DNA of 64,000 nt from Phyllobacterium phragmitis (GCF_002980495.1 NZ_PVBR01000009.1:124001-188000), one strand, 5' to 3'. Shown: positions 1-10,707, numbered from the stretch's first letter. Numbers and translations are program-made. Notes: generated by a model from the letters alone, not told the origin.

Positions 1-506
1 GCCGGCCACAAACGGCGGGCGACGGCGGGAACCTCTGCAGGCAGTTCCTTGGTTTCGCTGTTAGTCGGATTGGCTTCGTTGACATAAATCGTGTTGCCCT
101 GGCTCGGCTGGGTATCTCCGAACATCCGTTCGCGGCCAAAGGAGAAGGCCACATCCTCGGCCGTCATCTCATCGCCATTGTGGAACTTGACCCCCCGGCG
201 CAACTTCAGTTCGACGGTCCTGTCGTCGATACGCTTCAATTCGGTAGCAAGCCCCGGCACGGAACCGAGATTTCCGAGCCAATCCCGGTTGAGCAGGCCT
301 TCCCACAGATGGGAGAAGAAAATACGCTCGCCGACATTCGACTGCTCGCGCAGCACATCGAGCGTATTGGAGTTGGAAATCTTCTGGACCGCGATGGTCA
401 CCGAGGGACGCGTATCGCCCTGAGCGATCGCGAGGCGCGGCAGGATCAATGAAGCCGCACTTCCGGCAGCGAAGCCCAATGCGCCGCGGCGAGTCATGAT
501 TGCCAT
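1..506 (-). CDS. ABC transporter substrate-binding protein, family 5 (peptide type), N-terminal part
   Basis: Periplasmic binding protein of a dipeptide/oligopeptide/nickel-type ABC importer. Reading leftwards from ATG at 506 (a second in-frame ATG lies at 497) gives a twin-arginine-like leader (MTRRGALGFAAG) followed by a small-residue hydrophobic stretch and AIAQGD as probable cleavage region. The mature part carries the family signature KFHNGDEMTAEDVAFSF, as in DppA/OppA. The gene runs off the left edge, so the C-terminal two thirds are unseen, as are its permeases. A purine-rich ribosome site (GGGAGAAAAAA) precedes the start. Family call is secure; substrate unknown. Confidence 0.85.
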   Translation of the reverse strand, partial: MAIMTRRGALGFAAGSAASLILPRLAIAQGDTRPSVTIAVQKISNSNTLDVLREQSNVGERIFFSHLWEGLLNRDWLGNLGSVPGLATELKRIDDRTVELKLRRGVKFHNGDEMTAEDVAFSFGRERMFGDTQPSQGNTIYVNEANPTNSETKELPAEVPAVARRLWP

Positions 507-917
507 AAGTTTTTTCTCCCTTGTTCATTGCTTGGCGATCACGGGCCCGACAGTCGGGCGCGGTGATGGGTGATCTCCGGTAGGCTCAGCCAAGACGTCG
601 TGGAAGCGCCTTTGCGCAGGATTGCGAACAAGCATGGCCTTCACGCATCCCGTGCTTTGATCGTTTCCAATGAGACGAAAACGATCAAAGCACGCTCTTG
701 CGCGTCACAAGCCTCGTTCTGCGCAGGCAATCTGATGGCGGGTCATGTCAGACGCATGAACCCTCCGTTGCAGTTTGATGAAAACTGGCGGGTTTCCACA
801 GCCGTGAATGGTGTGGCCGTTGCGATCTCGCGCAATGGTCGGCGGCGACGTCGTTTCCGTCGCCAGCCTCGCCTGCCGGTGCCAGGGAATCAGCGCCGGC
901 TGGGTCAGTCGTGCGTC
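507..917. other. Intergenic region with one strong inverted repeat
   Basis: No convincing gene is seen. The region lies downstream of the sugar ABC operon and upstream of the binding-protein gene that starts at 506, so it should hold the terminator of the former and the promoter of the latter. Its only clear structure is the inverted repeat at 651-694. Short open frames here lack ribosome sites and recognisable domains. Confidence 0.6.
651..694. repeat. Perfect 16-bp inverted repeat with 12-base loop
   Basis: CGTGCTTTGATCGTTT at 651-666 is followed after 12 bases by its exact reverse complement at 679-694. There is no T tract after it on either strand, so it is not a textbook terminator. Similar AT-richer hairpins occur as dispersed intergenic repeats in Brucella-type genomes (from memory, not checked). 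It could also end the sugar ABC transcript. Confidence 0.75.
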
Positions 918-1937
<1,020 letters not shown>

Positions 1938-1997
1938 CTCCAGCGTTCCATAGTTCTTGCGGATGTCGTTGAGTTCTACGGATCCATTGTTTACTCC

Positions 1998-2870
1998 TCA
2001 CCCCTTCACCGCACCGGCGGTCAGGCCCGCGATGATATGTTTCTGCGCTAGAAAGAAGACGATGATGGTGGGCAGGATCGTCAGCGTGATGAAGGCGAGC
2101 ACGAGTTGCCACTGGGTGCCGAACTCGCCGCGATAGACCATGATGTCCAGCGGCCAGGGGTATTTCGTCTCCGTATTCAGCATGATCAGCGACAGGATGT
2201 AGCTGTTCCAGCTGTTGACGAAAGCGATGATGCTCACCGTGGCGATGATCGGTCGCGAGAGCGGCAGGGAGATATGCCAGAAGAACCTGACATAGCCGCA
2301 GCCATCGACGAAAGCCGCCTGGAACAGCTCTTCCGGCAGATTGCGGAAATAGTTGCGGAAGAGCAATATGCTCATGCCGAGGCCGAAGGCGACCTGTGGC
2401 AGGATCACGCCCCAATAGGTATCGAGCAGGCCCAGATCGCGGATACGGATGAACAGCGGGAGGATGGCGGTGGCGGCGGGAAACATCAGCCCGATGAGGA
2501 AATAGTTCAGCAACTGGTTGGCGCCGAAGAATTTGACATGCGCCAGCGTGAAGGCCGCCATGCTTGAGGCCACCACGGTCAGAAACACCGTCATAATGGC
2601 GATGAACAGCGAGTTGATCATCTGCCGCCAGTAGCGATCGCCGAACAATATATCGAGATAGTTCGACCAGTGCCATTGCGACGGCAGGCCGAAGGGGTTG
2701 ACGCGAAGCTCGCCCAGCGACTTGAAACCGCCCAGCGCGGTGGCGAGCAGCGGGACCAGCACGAGGGCGGCGACCAGCGACAACGAGACATAGAGATAGA
2801 TGCGGGTGCCCGCATTGATACGGACGGCCGTTCCGGATGTGCTTGTGTCAGTCATCTTTCTATTAATCAT
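1998..2870 (-). CDS. Sugar ABC transporter permease (MalG type)
   Basis: Inner-membrane subunit of the carbohydrate importer. The 290 residues contain about six hydrophobic segments, starting near residue 25 after a polar N-terminus, and the ATPase-contact (EAA) loop near residue 185, AAFVDGCGYVRFFWHISLPL. Length and architecture fit MalG/UgpE. ATG 2870 overlaps the end of the MalF-type gene; ATG 2855, preceded by GAAAG, is an equally good start. Translation is likely coupled to its neighbours. Substrate is not determined because no binding-protein gene sits in the cluster. Confidence 0.9.
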   Translation of the reverse strand: MINRKMTDTSTSGTAVRINAGTRIYLYVSLSLVAALVLVPLLATALGGFKSLGELRVNPFGLPSQWHWSNYLDILFGDRYWRQMINSLFIAIMTVFLTVVASSMAAFTLAHVKFFGANQLLNYFLIGLMFPAATAILPLFIRIRDLGLLDTYWGVILPQVAFGLGMSILLFRNYFRNLPEELFQAAFVDGCGYVRFFWHISLPLSRPIIATVSIIAFVNSWNSYILSLIMLNTETKYPWPLDIMVYRGEFGTQWQLVLAFITLTILPTIIVFFLAQKHIIAGLTAGAVKG

Positions 2871-3792
2871 GGCGCATGAATATCCGTTTGTAGCCGAAAG
2901 CGAGCGTGATGCAGATGATGAAGAGGACGACGCCCACCGCGCCGCCCAGGCCCACCTGCATCCGCGTCACGCCATAGGTGTAGAGAAAGGTCACCATGGT
3001 CTGCGTCGAATTCAACGGCCCGCCGCCGGTGAGCGGCATGATCAGGTCGAAGAGTTGCAGCGAACCGATGATGGCGAAGAACACGGAAATCCGCACGGTG
3101 GAGCCGAGCAGCGGCAGCGTCACATAGCGGAACTTCTGCCAGCCGGTCGCCCCGTCGATTTCGGCGGCTTCCAGCACGTTCTTGTCGACCGCCTGTAGGC
3201 CGGCGATGAAGAGCATCATGTGGAAGCCGAAATATTTCCAGATGACCACCGCGAGAACCGCATAGATCGCGAGGTTCTTGTCCGCCAGCACATAGGGCGT
3301 GGCGACGCCGAAGAAGCCGGCGACCGCCGCGAACAGCCCGTAGTCTCCATCATAGACGAAGCGCCAGATGAGGCCGGCGGCGACATCGGCCAGCACATAG
3401 GGCAAGAAGAAGATCAGCCGAAAAGCGATGACGCCGGTGATCTTGTGCGCCAGCATCGTGGCAAGCCAGATCGCCAGCGGGACTTGTAATAACAGCGACG
3501 CAAGGATGATCAGGCCGTTGTTGATCAGCGCTCGCGAGAAGGCGGCATTGTTGAACAGCACCTCGAAATTTCGCAAGCCGATGAAGTGCTCGGGCGCTCC
3601 ATAGCCGTTCCACCGGTAAAGGCTGTACCAGGCCGCCTCGCCCATCGGCAGGATGACGAAGAGGGTGAAAAGGAGCAGCGCCGGGGGAAGGAAGAACAGC
3701 AGGACGGGGAGACGCCTGCGCACTGTGGGGCTCTTGTGGCGGGTCTTGTTGGATGCCATGGCGGATGGCGCGGTCATTGTGGCGTCGGTCAT
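2863..3792 (-). CDS. Sugar ABC transporter permease (MalF type)
   Basis: First membrane subunit of the importer, 309 residues. Residues 1-30 are basic and cytoplasmic, then LPVLLFFLPPALLLFTLFV begins the first membrane helix. The EAA loop EAAEIDGATGWQKFRYVTLP is diagnostic. ATG 3792 is chosen because GGAGAT precedes it and because the frame further upstream reads through a repeat into esterase remnants; the 491-residue open frame is an accidental fusion. The expected solute-binding protein gene, usually first in such operons, is absent here. Confidence 0.9.
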   Translation of the reverse strand: MTDATMTAPSAMASNKTRHKSPTVRRRLPVLLFFLPPALLLFTLFVILPMGEAAWYSLYRWNGYGAPEHFIGLRNFEVLFNNAAFSRALINNGLIILASLLLQVPLAIWLATMLAHKITGVIAFRLIFFLPYVLADVAAGLIWRFVYDGDYGLFAAVAGFFGVATPYVLADKNLAIYAVLAVVIWKYFGFHMMLFIAGLQAVDKNVLEAAEIDGATGWQKFRYVTLPLLGSTVRISVFFAIIGSLQLFDLIMPLTGGGPLNSTQTMVTFLYTYGVTRMQVGLGGAVGVVLFIICITLAFGYKRIFMRHD

Positions 3793-3846
3793 GCACGAAA
3801 TCTCCGTCGCGGAGAGGGATAATGTTTGATGGAATCGCGAGGCAAC

Positions 3847-3990
3847 ACCCCCCTCTGCCCTGCCGGGCATCTCCCCCACAAGGGGGGAGATTAGGCCTTC
3901 ATGAACGCTTGATACCAATCGCAAACGTCGCAGAATGAAGGTAGGAGTTGCGTCAGCCAATCTCCCCCCTTGTGGGGGAGATGCCCGGTA
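3847..3990. repeat. Palindromic repeat element (two inverted arms)
   Basis: Arm 3861-3893 (GCCGGGCATCTCCCCCACAA and onward) and arm 3957-3989 are inverted copies of each other, about 63 bases apart. Each arm also contains its own small palindrome CTCCCCC-ACAA-GGGGGGAG. This GCCGGGCATCTCCCCC sequence is a familiar dispersed intergenic repeat of Brucella and rhizobia (recalled, not searched). It abuts the last recognisable residues of the carboxylesterase remnant and the promoter side of the MalF-type gene. Confidence 0.8.
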
Positions 3991-5036
3991 CTGGATATCG
4001 GCGGTATGATCAGCCATTGGTTCAAAGCCTTGCATGTCGGGCAGGTTGGGGGGCGCCGTACGATCATTGAACTGATAGGCGTACACTGTCGATTTCTTTG
4101 AAATTGCGGCAAGACGATCCCGGGTCACGCACTGGAAAAATGGCCCGCCCTGGGTGCCGATCGCCGAAATGGCCTGCTGAGGTGCTTCGTAGCTGGAAAG
4201 CGGGTAGTGTGTGCGGATAGCCTCGGCGACAATGGCGTTGCCGCCCGCTCGTGCCAGAACAAATTGGTCGTAGTCATCACGCGTCATCGGCGTGGTCCTG
4301 CCGGTAGCATAGAATTGAACCCCGGTAAGGAATTCCACTCGTCCTGGGTCGTGCTGCTGAGCACCGGGACGTTGGCAAAGTTGCCGCTTTCAAACGCTGC
4401 TTTGAGCCCCACTGCGGGGACGATCTGACCATCGGCGACCACGCCATCGTTGGTAGGATACTTTCCTTCAGCGCCTTGCACCGCTAGAATGCGGCTCGCC
4501 GGGATACTGCGAAGGCAGTCAACCGACTGAGCATTGTTGCCACATCCTAATTCTTCAGAGAAGTTTACCCCCAGCGCTTCGGCGTCCGCAAGCGGGGCTG
4601 CTTCCTCCACGCCACTCTGAAGTATGGCCCCATGGAACAGACCACGCGCCAAAGGCGAAACCATATGGGCCTGCACATCAAAAGAACCGGCCGACTGGCC
4701 GCCGATGGTGACATTTTCGGGGTTGCCGCCAAAAGCTGCAATATTGTCCCTTACCCAAGTCAGCGCCATCTGCTGATCAAGCAATCCGTAGTTCGCGAAA
4801 GGATGTCCTTCCGCGTCGAGCCCCGGATGGGCAAGCCATCCGAGCACGCCCAGTCGATAGTTGAGGGTGACGACAATTACGTTACCTGCCCTCGTGAGGG
4901 CACTTACATCGTAGGCATCGCCGGCGCCCGCGAAATTGCCGCCACCGTGGAACCAGACGATAACCGGCAAGGCCGTCCCACTTGCGGCATCCTCAGGAGT
5001 GTAGACATTGAGGTAGAGACCCGTCCGTCATAGTGG
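3990..5036 (-). pseudogene. Type-B carboxylesterase remnant, truncated at both ends and frameshifted
   Basis: The reading frame recovers a type-B carboxylesterase: LYLNVYTPEDAASG, then the oxyanion region WFHGGGNFAGAGDAYD, the nucleophile elbow GGQSAGS, and later HTADIQY around the catalytic histidine. The N-terminal 80-100 residues usual for the family are missing: an in-frame TGA stands just before RTGLYLNV near 5036. Near 4335 the frame shifts by one base (TQDEW continues as EFLTGVQFYATG in another frame). The 3' end is cut directly at the palindromic repeat. It cannot make an active enzyme. Confidence 0.85.
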
Positions 5037-5108
5037 TTGCGCTCGAGGGCGCCACGGGACAAAGAGACCCGGCGGCATGAGCCGATGGGCCGGAGACGGG
5101 AGCGGGCG

Positions 5109-7715
5109 TCAATCGGGATGCCGGAATCCGTAGCCGATCCTGTAAAAGAAACGTCCCACCACGGCGCCGTTCTTTCGCACCGCCTGCCGCTCGACCGGGC
5201 CGATGGACTCAAACCATGCGGACAATCCGTCATCGGAAACGCCGGCTTCCTTGACGCTGACCATGATCACGTCCCGTCCGTCGGAGGAGCGGTTGGAAAA
5301 CCAGGTGTCGAACATGAGGCCGTTGCGGCCGAAAAGGTTCTGACTTGTGACGTTTTCCAACGCGGCCGGCCCTGTGCTGTAAAAGCCGAGCTCGCTCGCG
5401 ATGTTGTAGGTGTCCATGCCGACAAGCAGCGGCGGTTGACCGGTTTCGGCTTCCACGCTCGCCTTGATCCGCTCCGCTTGCGCGCCAAACTCTTCCCAGG
5501 CCACCGGCAAGCCGCGCAGCTTGCCGGTATGGCCGATCAAGGGCAGGCCCAGAGCGACGTAGTGAAATAGTAGCGCGAACGCCACAATGCTGACCGCCGT
5601 GGTGATCTGCAGGGAAGCCATGAAACGGGGTTTGTCGCCCTTCTTTATTGCTTTGACGACCACATTGGCCATGGCAGGCACCAATGCCAACCAGACCGGC
5701 CCTGTCCAGTTGAGCTTGACTGAGTGGAACAGGCTGTAGAAGACGAAAACCGAAAGCGGCGCCAGTGTGAAGACGATGACGAACATGCCGGCTTCCCGCA
5801 GAAAAGTCCTCGCCGGGAGCCGGACCATCCGGCTGGCTGCATGTCCGGCAAGGGAGATCCCGATCGGGCCCAGCAGCGCCGCCATGAACAGCACCAGGGT
5901 AGGCATCGAAAATTCAGGGTCGCCCTGGGACCATCGCCTGCTTCCCTGGAAGTGAAAGGAAGCCCAGTCGTGGTTCGCGTTCCATGCAATCACCGGGGTA
6001 AACAAGACCGCCACCACGCCCGCGCAGAGGTACGGCCATGGTGTGAGGAGCCACCGTCGAGACTGCGGATGGACGAGCAGATAGACCAGCGTCGCAGGGC
6101 CCAGCAATGCGATCGTGTATTTCGACAGCATGCCAAGGCCCACGCAGACTCCGGCGCCCAGCCAGGCCTTCGCATCTTTCGCCCGCAAAGCACGCTCCAG
6201 GAAATACAATGCTCCCGCCCAGGCGGCCGTAAGCGGTGCATCAGGCGTGGTCAGGATCCCGATGAGGAAATAGAACGGAAAAACCGACAGCAGCATCAGA
6301 GCCAGAAACGCGGCAGTCTGTCCGAAGAGATTCTTCGTAAGCCGAAACATGAAATAGGCGGTCGTCAGCCAGGCGAAGGTTGCCACGATGCGAACGCCGA
6401 ATTCGGAATCGCCGAAAATGGACGTCCCCAGCCATATCAGCCACGCCACCATCGGCGGATGGTCGAGGTAACCCAATGCGGGATGCTGGGCGTAGTTCCA
6501 GTAGTAAGCCTCCTGAGGGATCAGGTCCATGCTGCCCTGATAGACGATCCTCAGCGCCACGGCGTAGACGGCTATGGCGAAAGCCGCCAGTCTCCACCGG
6601 GCCGCTGAAGACAGGAACCGGTCATTCCTGAATACATAGAACTCGTTGCCGATGTAGCTGACGACCCCGCCGCCCGCGATGCCCGCGAACACCACGGCGA
6701 AGAAGGGAAAACCCAGATCGGTCCCCGCCGCGATGAAGCCGCCGCGCAAGGCAATGGCCATGGCCGACACGAGAATGAACCGCGCGAACTGCGATTTCAC
6801 CCGAGGACGATCGTGGAAAGACCATTTCATGTGTCCAATATAATTGAACGCCGCCGAGAGGCAGAAGCCGGAGACATGAGCGATGGCGATGCTGGTGCCG
6901 AGAGACTGCAGAACCGCGACCACAAGAAAGTCCATGAGGAACCCGGCCATGCCGACCAGCGCAAAGCGATGCATGGCGACCGCTGAGGTGGTGCCCCTGG
7001 AAAACCGCAGCAGTTGGTTGAGGTAGGCGATCGTCTGACTGGCGCCTATTTTCGACGTTCCATGAACCCTGTCGGAAAATGAAATCGGCACCTCGCATAC
7101 CCTGATGCCGTCGCCGCCGGCGACAATCGCCTCCAGTCCGATCTTGAATCCTTCCGCATCCGCGCCCGCAGCCAGGAGACGTGTTCGTCGTATCGCGAAA
7201 AAGCCCGACAGCGGATCCTGGATATCGGTAAAGGGCGCCGCGAGCGCTGCGCCGAGGCGCGAAAGCGCCTGGCGCGGGAAGGGCCAGTCGACCGTTGCAC
7301 CACCGGCAACATACCGGCTGCCGATCGCTATGTCGTATTCGCCTGAAGCTACGGCGTCCACGAGGGAAGTAATCGCTGAAGCCGGATGACTTCCATCCGC
7401 ATCGAGCACAACGACAATCGGAAATCTGGCGCTCAACGCCGCGGCACGGACATCTTTGGCCAGCCCGCCGCCGCCAATGTTTCCAAGCAGGCGAACGGGT
7501 CGATCCTTCTCCCAGCAGGCCACCCTTTCGCGCGTACCATCGGTCGACCCTCCATCTGTGACGATGATTTCAAAATCAAAGCGCCCGCCGATATTCTCGA
7601 TGATGGCGCGCAAGGTCCGGTCGATGTTCTCCGCCTCGTTCAACGTGGGGACGATGATTGAGACGGACGACTGGCGGGTATGAACGTCAGGCGACGGTCT
7701 CGGACGAGAATTCAT
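5109..7715 (-). CDS. Three-domain glycosyltransferase: GT2 + GtrA + GT39/ArnT-like
   Basis: An 868-residue membrane enzyme. Residues 15-235 are a GT2 domain of the polyprenyl-phosphate mannose/glucose synthase type (SIIVPTLNEAENI, then VLDADGSHP as the metal and nucleotide site). Residues 245-365 form a four-helix GtrA-like flippase domain. Residues 375-868 resemble the PMT/ArnT GT39 family with many membrane helices and an early loop (PQEAYYWNYAQHPALGYLDH) typical of that family. Together they suggest making a lipid-linked sugar, flipping it and transferring it to an envelope acceptor. ATG 7715 is preceded by CTGGAG. It stands alone; the acceptor is unknown. Confidence 0.9.
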   Translation of the reverse strand: MNSRPRPSPDVHTRQSSVSIIVPTLNEAENIDRTLRAIIENIGGRFDFEIIVTDGGSTDGTRERVACWEKDRPVRLLGNIGGGGLAKDVRAAALSARFPIVVVLDADGSHPASAITSLVDAVASGEYDIAIGSRYVAGGATVDWPFPRQALSRLGAALAAPFTDIQDPLSGFFAIRRTRLLAAGADAEGFKIGLEAIVAGGDGIRVCEVPISFSDRVHGTSKIGASQTIAYLNQLLRFSRGTTSAVAMHRFALVGMAGFLMDFLVVAVLQSLGTSIAIAHVSGFCLSAAFNYIGHMKWSFHDRPRVKSQFARFILVSAMAIALRGGFIAAGTDLGFPFFAVVFAGIAGGGVVSYIGNEFYVFRNDRFLSSAARWRLAAFAIAVYAVALRIVYQGSMDLIPQEAYYWNYAQHPALGYLDHPPMVAWLIWLGTSIFGDSEFGVRIVATFAWLTTAYFMFRLTKNLFGQTAAFLALMLLSVFPFYFLIGILTTPDAPLTAAWAGALYFLERALRAKDAKAWLGAGVCVGLGMLSKYTIALLGPATLVYLLVHPQSRRWLLTPWPYLCAGVVAVLFTPVIAWNANHDWASFHFQGSRRWSQGDPEFSMPTLVLFMAALLGPIGISLAGHAASRMVRLPARTFLREAGMFVIVFTLAPLSVFVFYSLFHSVKLNWTGPVWLALVPAMANVVVKAIKKGDKPRFMASLQITTAVSIVAFALLFHYVALGLPLIGHTGKLRGLPVAWEEFGAQAERIKASVEAETGQPPLLVGMDTYNIASELGFYSTGPAALENVTSQNLFGRNGLMFDTWFSNRSSDGRDVIMVSVKEAGVSDDGLSAWFESIGPVERQAVRKNGAVVGRFFYRIGYGFRHPD

Positions 7716-7965
7716 GCAAGACTCCAGGTGGAATTGGCCGGCGCGCGATCGGTGATCGGGCCGCGCTGCCGCCTAGACCTAGCCGGCTTCCCGACCGGAC
7801 GGTGTTAAGTCTTGTTGAGCTTTGCTCGGATTTGTTGCGCTCGGACCGGGATGAATCCCGGCCACGCAGGCCGCTTTCCCGCGAGCCTGTGCTTGCGGGT
7901 GCCGACGGTTATTTCGCGACTGTCCGGGAGGTGCGATTTTGAGCCAATCGCGGATTGATTGGCCT

Positions 7966-8220
7966 CTATGTCTTGTCAGGATTCCAGAGGGGCAATTGGC
8001 CATCGGGAAATGCATAGACGTGCCGACGCGGGTTTCCGGACCCGTCGGCGGTGGGGATCTTGCCTACCTTAATCGGGTGCCCGTTACAGCTCCCTTGTGC
8101 CCGGGCTGCTTCCAGAAGCAGCCTCTCCATCTGTCCAACAGATACTCCGTCAGCTTGCATCAATTGTCCGACGAGCGGGTCGTCCAGGATGTCGGCTATC
8201 GTCATTTCATCATGGATCAT
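7966..8220 (-). CDS. Small conserved-looking hypothetical protein (84 aa)
   Basis: I do not recognise a named family. The start at 8220 (MIHDEMTIADILDDPLVGQL) is chosen because a perfect GGAGG lies 7 bases upstream; the longer open frame to 8457 adds a low-complexity, unlikely N-terminus. The product is acidic at its N-terminus with a helical heptad-like pattern, then a basic turn-rich C-terminus (GNPRRHVYAFPDGQLPLWNP). It is divergent from the response regulator gene. Similar short MTIADIL-type proteins are common in rhizobial genomes as I recall. Confidence 0.6.
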   Translation of the reverse strand: MIHDEMTIADILDDPLVGQLMQADGVSVGQMERLLLEAARAQGSCNGHPIKVGKIPTADGSGNPRRHVYAFPDGQLPLWNPDKT

Positions 8221-8527
8221 GAGTGCCTCCGGGCGTGATTTCGCCCTAGATGAAGACTGCGAAGAGCTTTGCGATGTCAAAACCGCGACAAAACCGAGGC
8301 GTTCAGTGAAGTTGTGTTTCCGAACCTCGGTGCTGGCGGCACGGCAGATGCCGGCGGGTTTGCCCTGGCTGCGGCAACCTTCAACAGGTGTTGCCGCGGT
8401 TTCTCTCCTGGCTTGCACGATCCCGATACAAGGCAAAAACTCATAACAATACAACACCCCACGTTTTTCATCTTCTTAACATATCCAAACAACTTGATCC
8501 TGTGACTTCGGGTGTATTTCTGCGACA
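8221..8527. other. Divergent intergenic region, nothing recognised
   Basis: This 307-base stretch separates the small hypothetical gene from the two-component operon and should hold both promoters. The right end (8440-8520) is AT-rich, which would suit a promoter for the regulator. I see no convincing repeat, operator or RNA gene. Confidence 0.5.
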
Positions 8528-9316
8528 ATGAAGCACGAGATCCCAGCCATCGCCGATCACGCTTTGCAGAGAAAACACATGACAGTTCACCATCGCGTCG
8601 CGCCGGAAACCGTGTCCCGCATTCTTCTCGTCGAGGACGACGGGGAGATTGCCGCCATGGTCATTGAGATGTTGCGGGAGAACGGTCTGGAGGCTGTTGC
8701 GGTTGGCTCAGCCGCCAACATGGACGCCGCCATGAGAAAGCAATCCTTCGATCTGGTTGTGCTTGATGCCATGCTGCCTGGCGAAGACGGCTTCAGCATC
8801 TGCCGCCGGCTGCGGGCATCATCGACGATCCCGATCGTCATGCTCACGGCGCTCGGCGATGAAATCAACCGCATTGTCGGAATCGAGCTCGGCGCGGACG
8901 ATTACGTCACCAAGCCGTTTCATCCGCGTGAGCTCATGGCGCGCATCAAGAGCCTGTTGCGGCGCGCGTCCTATGGAGCGGATCAGCCCTTGCGACAGAC
9001 CCCGATGCGGTTTGCGGGTTGGCAGATCGATCCGATCCTGCGGCAACTCATCAATCCGGAAGGTGTGCACGTCTCGATGACCACGGCCGAGTTCGATATT
9101 CTTCTCGCACTCTGCCAGAATCCGGGACGGGTCATGACGCGTGAGCAGCTTCTGCGGCTGACCCACGCCGGTCTTGCCGGTTCGGTCGAGCGCAGCATTG
9201 ATGTCCACATCAGCCGCGTCAGGCAGAAGATTGAGCAGAATGTACGCGAGCCGTCCTTCATCAAGACGGTCCGTTTGGGCGGCTACATGTTCACCCCGGA
9301 AGTCGAGAGCTGCTGA
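8528..9316 (+). CDS. OmpR/PhoB-family response regulator
   Basis: DNA-binding response regulator. The receiver domain has the acidic pair (LLVEDD), the phospho-acceptor Asp near residue 80 (VVLDAMLPGEDG), and the TKPFHPREL lysine; the C-terminal half is an OmpR-type winged helix (TAEFDILLALCQNPGRVMTREQL, then RSIDVHISRVRQKIE). ATG 8528 gives 262 residues, but ATG 8579 (MTVHHRV), with AGAG upstream, fits the usual receiver start better. The stop overlaps the ATG of the kinase gene (ATGA), so the pair is co-translated. The signal is unknown. Confidence 0.93.
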   Translation: MKHEIPAIADHALQRKHMTVHHRVAPETVSRILLVEDDGEIAAMVIEMLRENGLEAVAVGSAANMDAAMRKQSFDLVVLDAMLPGEDGFSICRRLRASSTIPIVMLTALGDEINRIVGIELGADDYVTKPFHPRELMARIKSLLRRASYGADQPLRQTPMRFAGWQIDPILRQLINPEGVHVSMTTAEFDILLALCQNPGRVMTREQLLRLTHAGLAGSVERSIDVHISRVRQKIEQNVREPSFIKTVRLGGYMFTPEVESC

Positions 9317-10707
9317 TGAGCAAGCGCTTTAGGGGCGGATCGATTCGCCGCCAGATCGCAGCCCTGGCCATCGGCCCGATCATTAGCCTCGTCATTCTGG
9401 CCGCGATTTCCGATTGGTTGCTGCGGGAAGACCCGGAGAGCATCTCCTATGCCCGGGCGACGGCATCGAAGATCGAGACTGTCATCGATCTGGTACGCGC
9501 GTCCACTTCCCCGGGGCAGAAGGCGGCAATCCTCAATGCGTCAGCAAAGACGGGGTTGCGGGTCGAGGAAGTGGCAATGGCGGAGCTTTCGCAAAGCGAA
9601 ACGGATATTTCCGTCGAGGATGTCCGCCACATGGTGCAGGAGAATCTGCCGGTCAGCTTCGCGACGTCGTTTCGTTCGGAGACCGCAACTGGAAGCCTTC
9701 GCGATGTGCTGGTCGTCGGGATCGGCGAGAACCGGGCCCTGGCATTTAGGCTCGCACCGCCTCCTCCCGATGCATGGATCAGCGACCAGGAAGTCGTCAT
9801 CGTGCTGCAACTGTTGGTTCTAGTCCTGCCGGTGGCTCTCTTGTCGCTCTACGCAGCGCGGGTGATTGCGGCTCCCCTTCTTGAATTTGCGAAGGCTGCG
9901 GAAACGTTGAAGGTCGACGACGGGCCGGCCAGACCTTTCAAGGAGAGCGGCGCGACCGAAATCCGGACATTGGCGACGTCCCTCAATGACATGCGCAGCC
10001 GCGTGCGCCGCATGATCGATGATCGCACGCGCATGTTGCGCGCGATTAGCCATGATCTTCGTACACCGCTGACCCGTCTGCGTCTGCGCGTGGAGCGGTC
10101 GACGCAGCCGGAGCTCAAATCGGCGATGCTCAAGGACATCTCCGCTTTGAGCGATATGATCAACGATACGCTGACCTATCTCAGCAAGGAGATGGCGTCC
10201 GAGAAGCCGGTGAATGCCGATCTTCCCAGTCTGTTGGCGACCGTATGTTCCGACTTTTCCGATATCGGCTTCAACGTGACTTATGCCGGGCCGGACCGTT
10301 TCGCCTATCGCTGCAAACCGCGATCGCTGGCGCGCGCGGTCACCAATCTCGTCGAAAACAGCACCAAGTTCGCTGGCCATGCCATGGTGGAATTGTCAGT
10401 CCTCGGAAATGGGGCCGTGCGCATAAGCGTCACTGATGAGGGCCCGGGCCTTCTCGGCAGCTTGCGGACCCTTGTGCTGGAGCCCTTTTTCAAAGCCGAT
10501 ACCGCACGGACACCGGCCAGTCGCACCGGGTTCGGACTCGGGCTTTCGATCGTTGACGACATCGTGCGGGCGCATGGCGGCACGATCGAACTTCTGAACA
10601 GAGTGCCGCATGGGCTTTTGGCACAGATCGTACTTCCCGCCGCAGGAGATGTGGCAAGCGATGCCACGTTCAATTCATCGGCCGGTGAGCTTGCCCACGC
10701 TGGGTGA
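9316..10707 (+). CDS. Membrane sensor histidine kinase (EnvZ-like)
   Basis: Partner kinase of the upstream regulator, 463 residues. A first membrane helix near residues 17-37, a periplasmic loop of about 120 residues, a second helix near 157-180 and a HAMP linker precede the HisKA motif AISHDLRTPLTRLRLR with phospho-accepting His246. The ATPase domain shows the N box (AVTNLVENSTKFAG), G1 (DEGPGL) and G2 (GFGLGLSIV). Layout matches EnvZ-type kinases. It starts inside the stop codon of the regulator gene. The periplasmic loop is not one I can match to a ligand. Confidence 0.93.
   Translation: MSKRFRGGSIRRQIAALAIGPIISLVILAAISDWLLREDPESISYARATASKIETVIDLVRASTSPGQKAAILNASAKTGLRVEEVAMAELSQSETDISVEDVRHMVQENLPVSFATSFRSETATGSLRDVLVVGIGENRALAFRLAPPPPDAWISDQEVVIVLQLLVLVLPVALLSLYAARVIAAPLLEFAKAAETLKVDDGPARPFKESGATEIRTLATSLNDMRSRVRRMIDDRTRMLRAISHDLRTPLTRLRLRVERSTQPELKSAMLKDISALSDMINDTLTYLSKEMASEKPVNADLPSLLATVCSDFSDIGFNVTYAGPDRFAYRCKPRSLARAVTNLVENSTKFAGHAMVELSVLGNGAVRISVTDEGPGLLGSLRTLVLEPFFKADTARTPASRTGFGLGLSIVDDIVRAHGGTIELLNRVPHGLLAQIVLPAAGDVASDATFNSSAGELAHAG

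Noticed and set aside
2863-4338. 491-residue open frame joining esterase residues to the MalF-type permease
   Set aside because: The N-terminal part is esterase relic and repeat sequence; a ribosome site and ATG at 3792 mark the real permease start.
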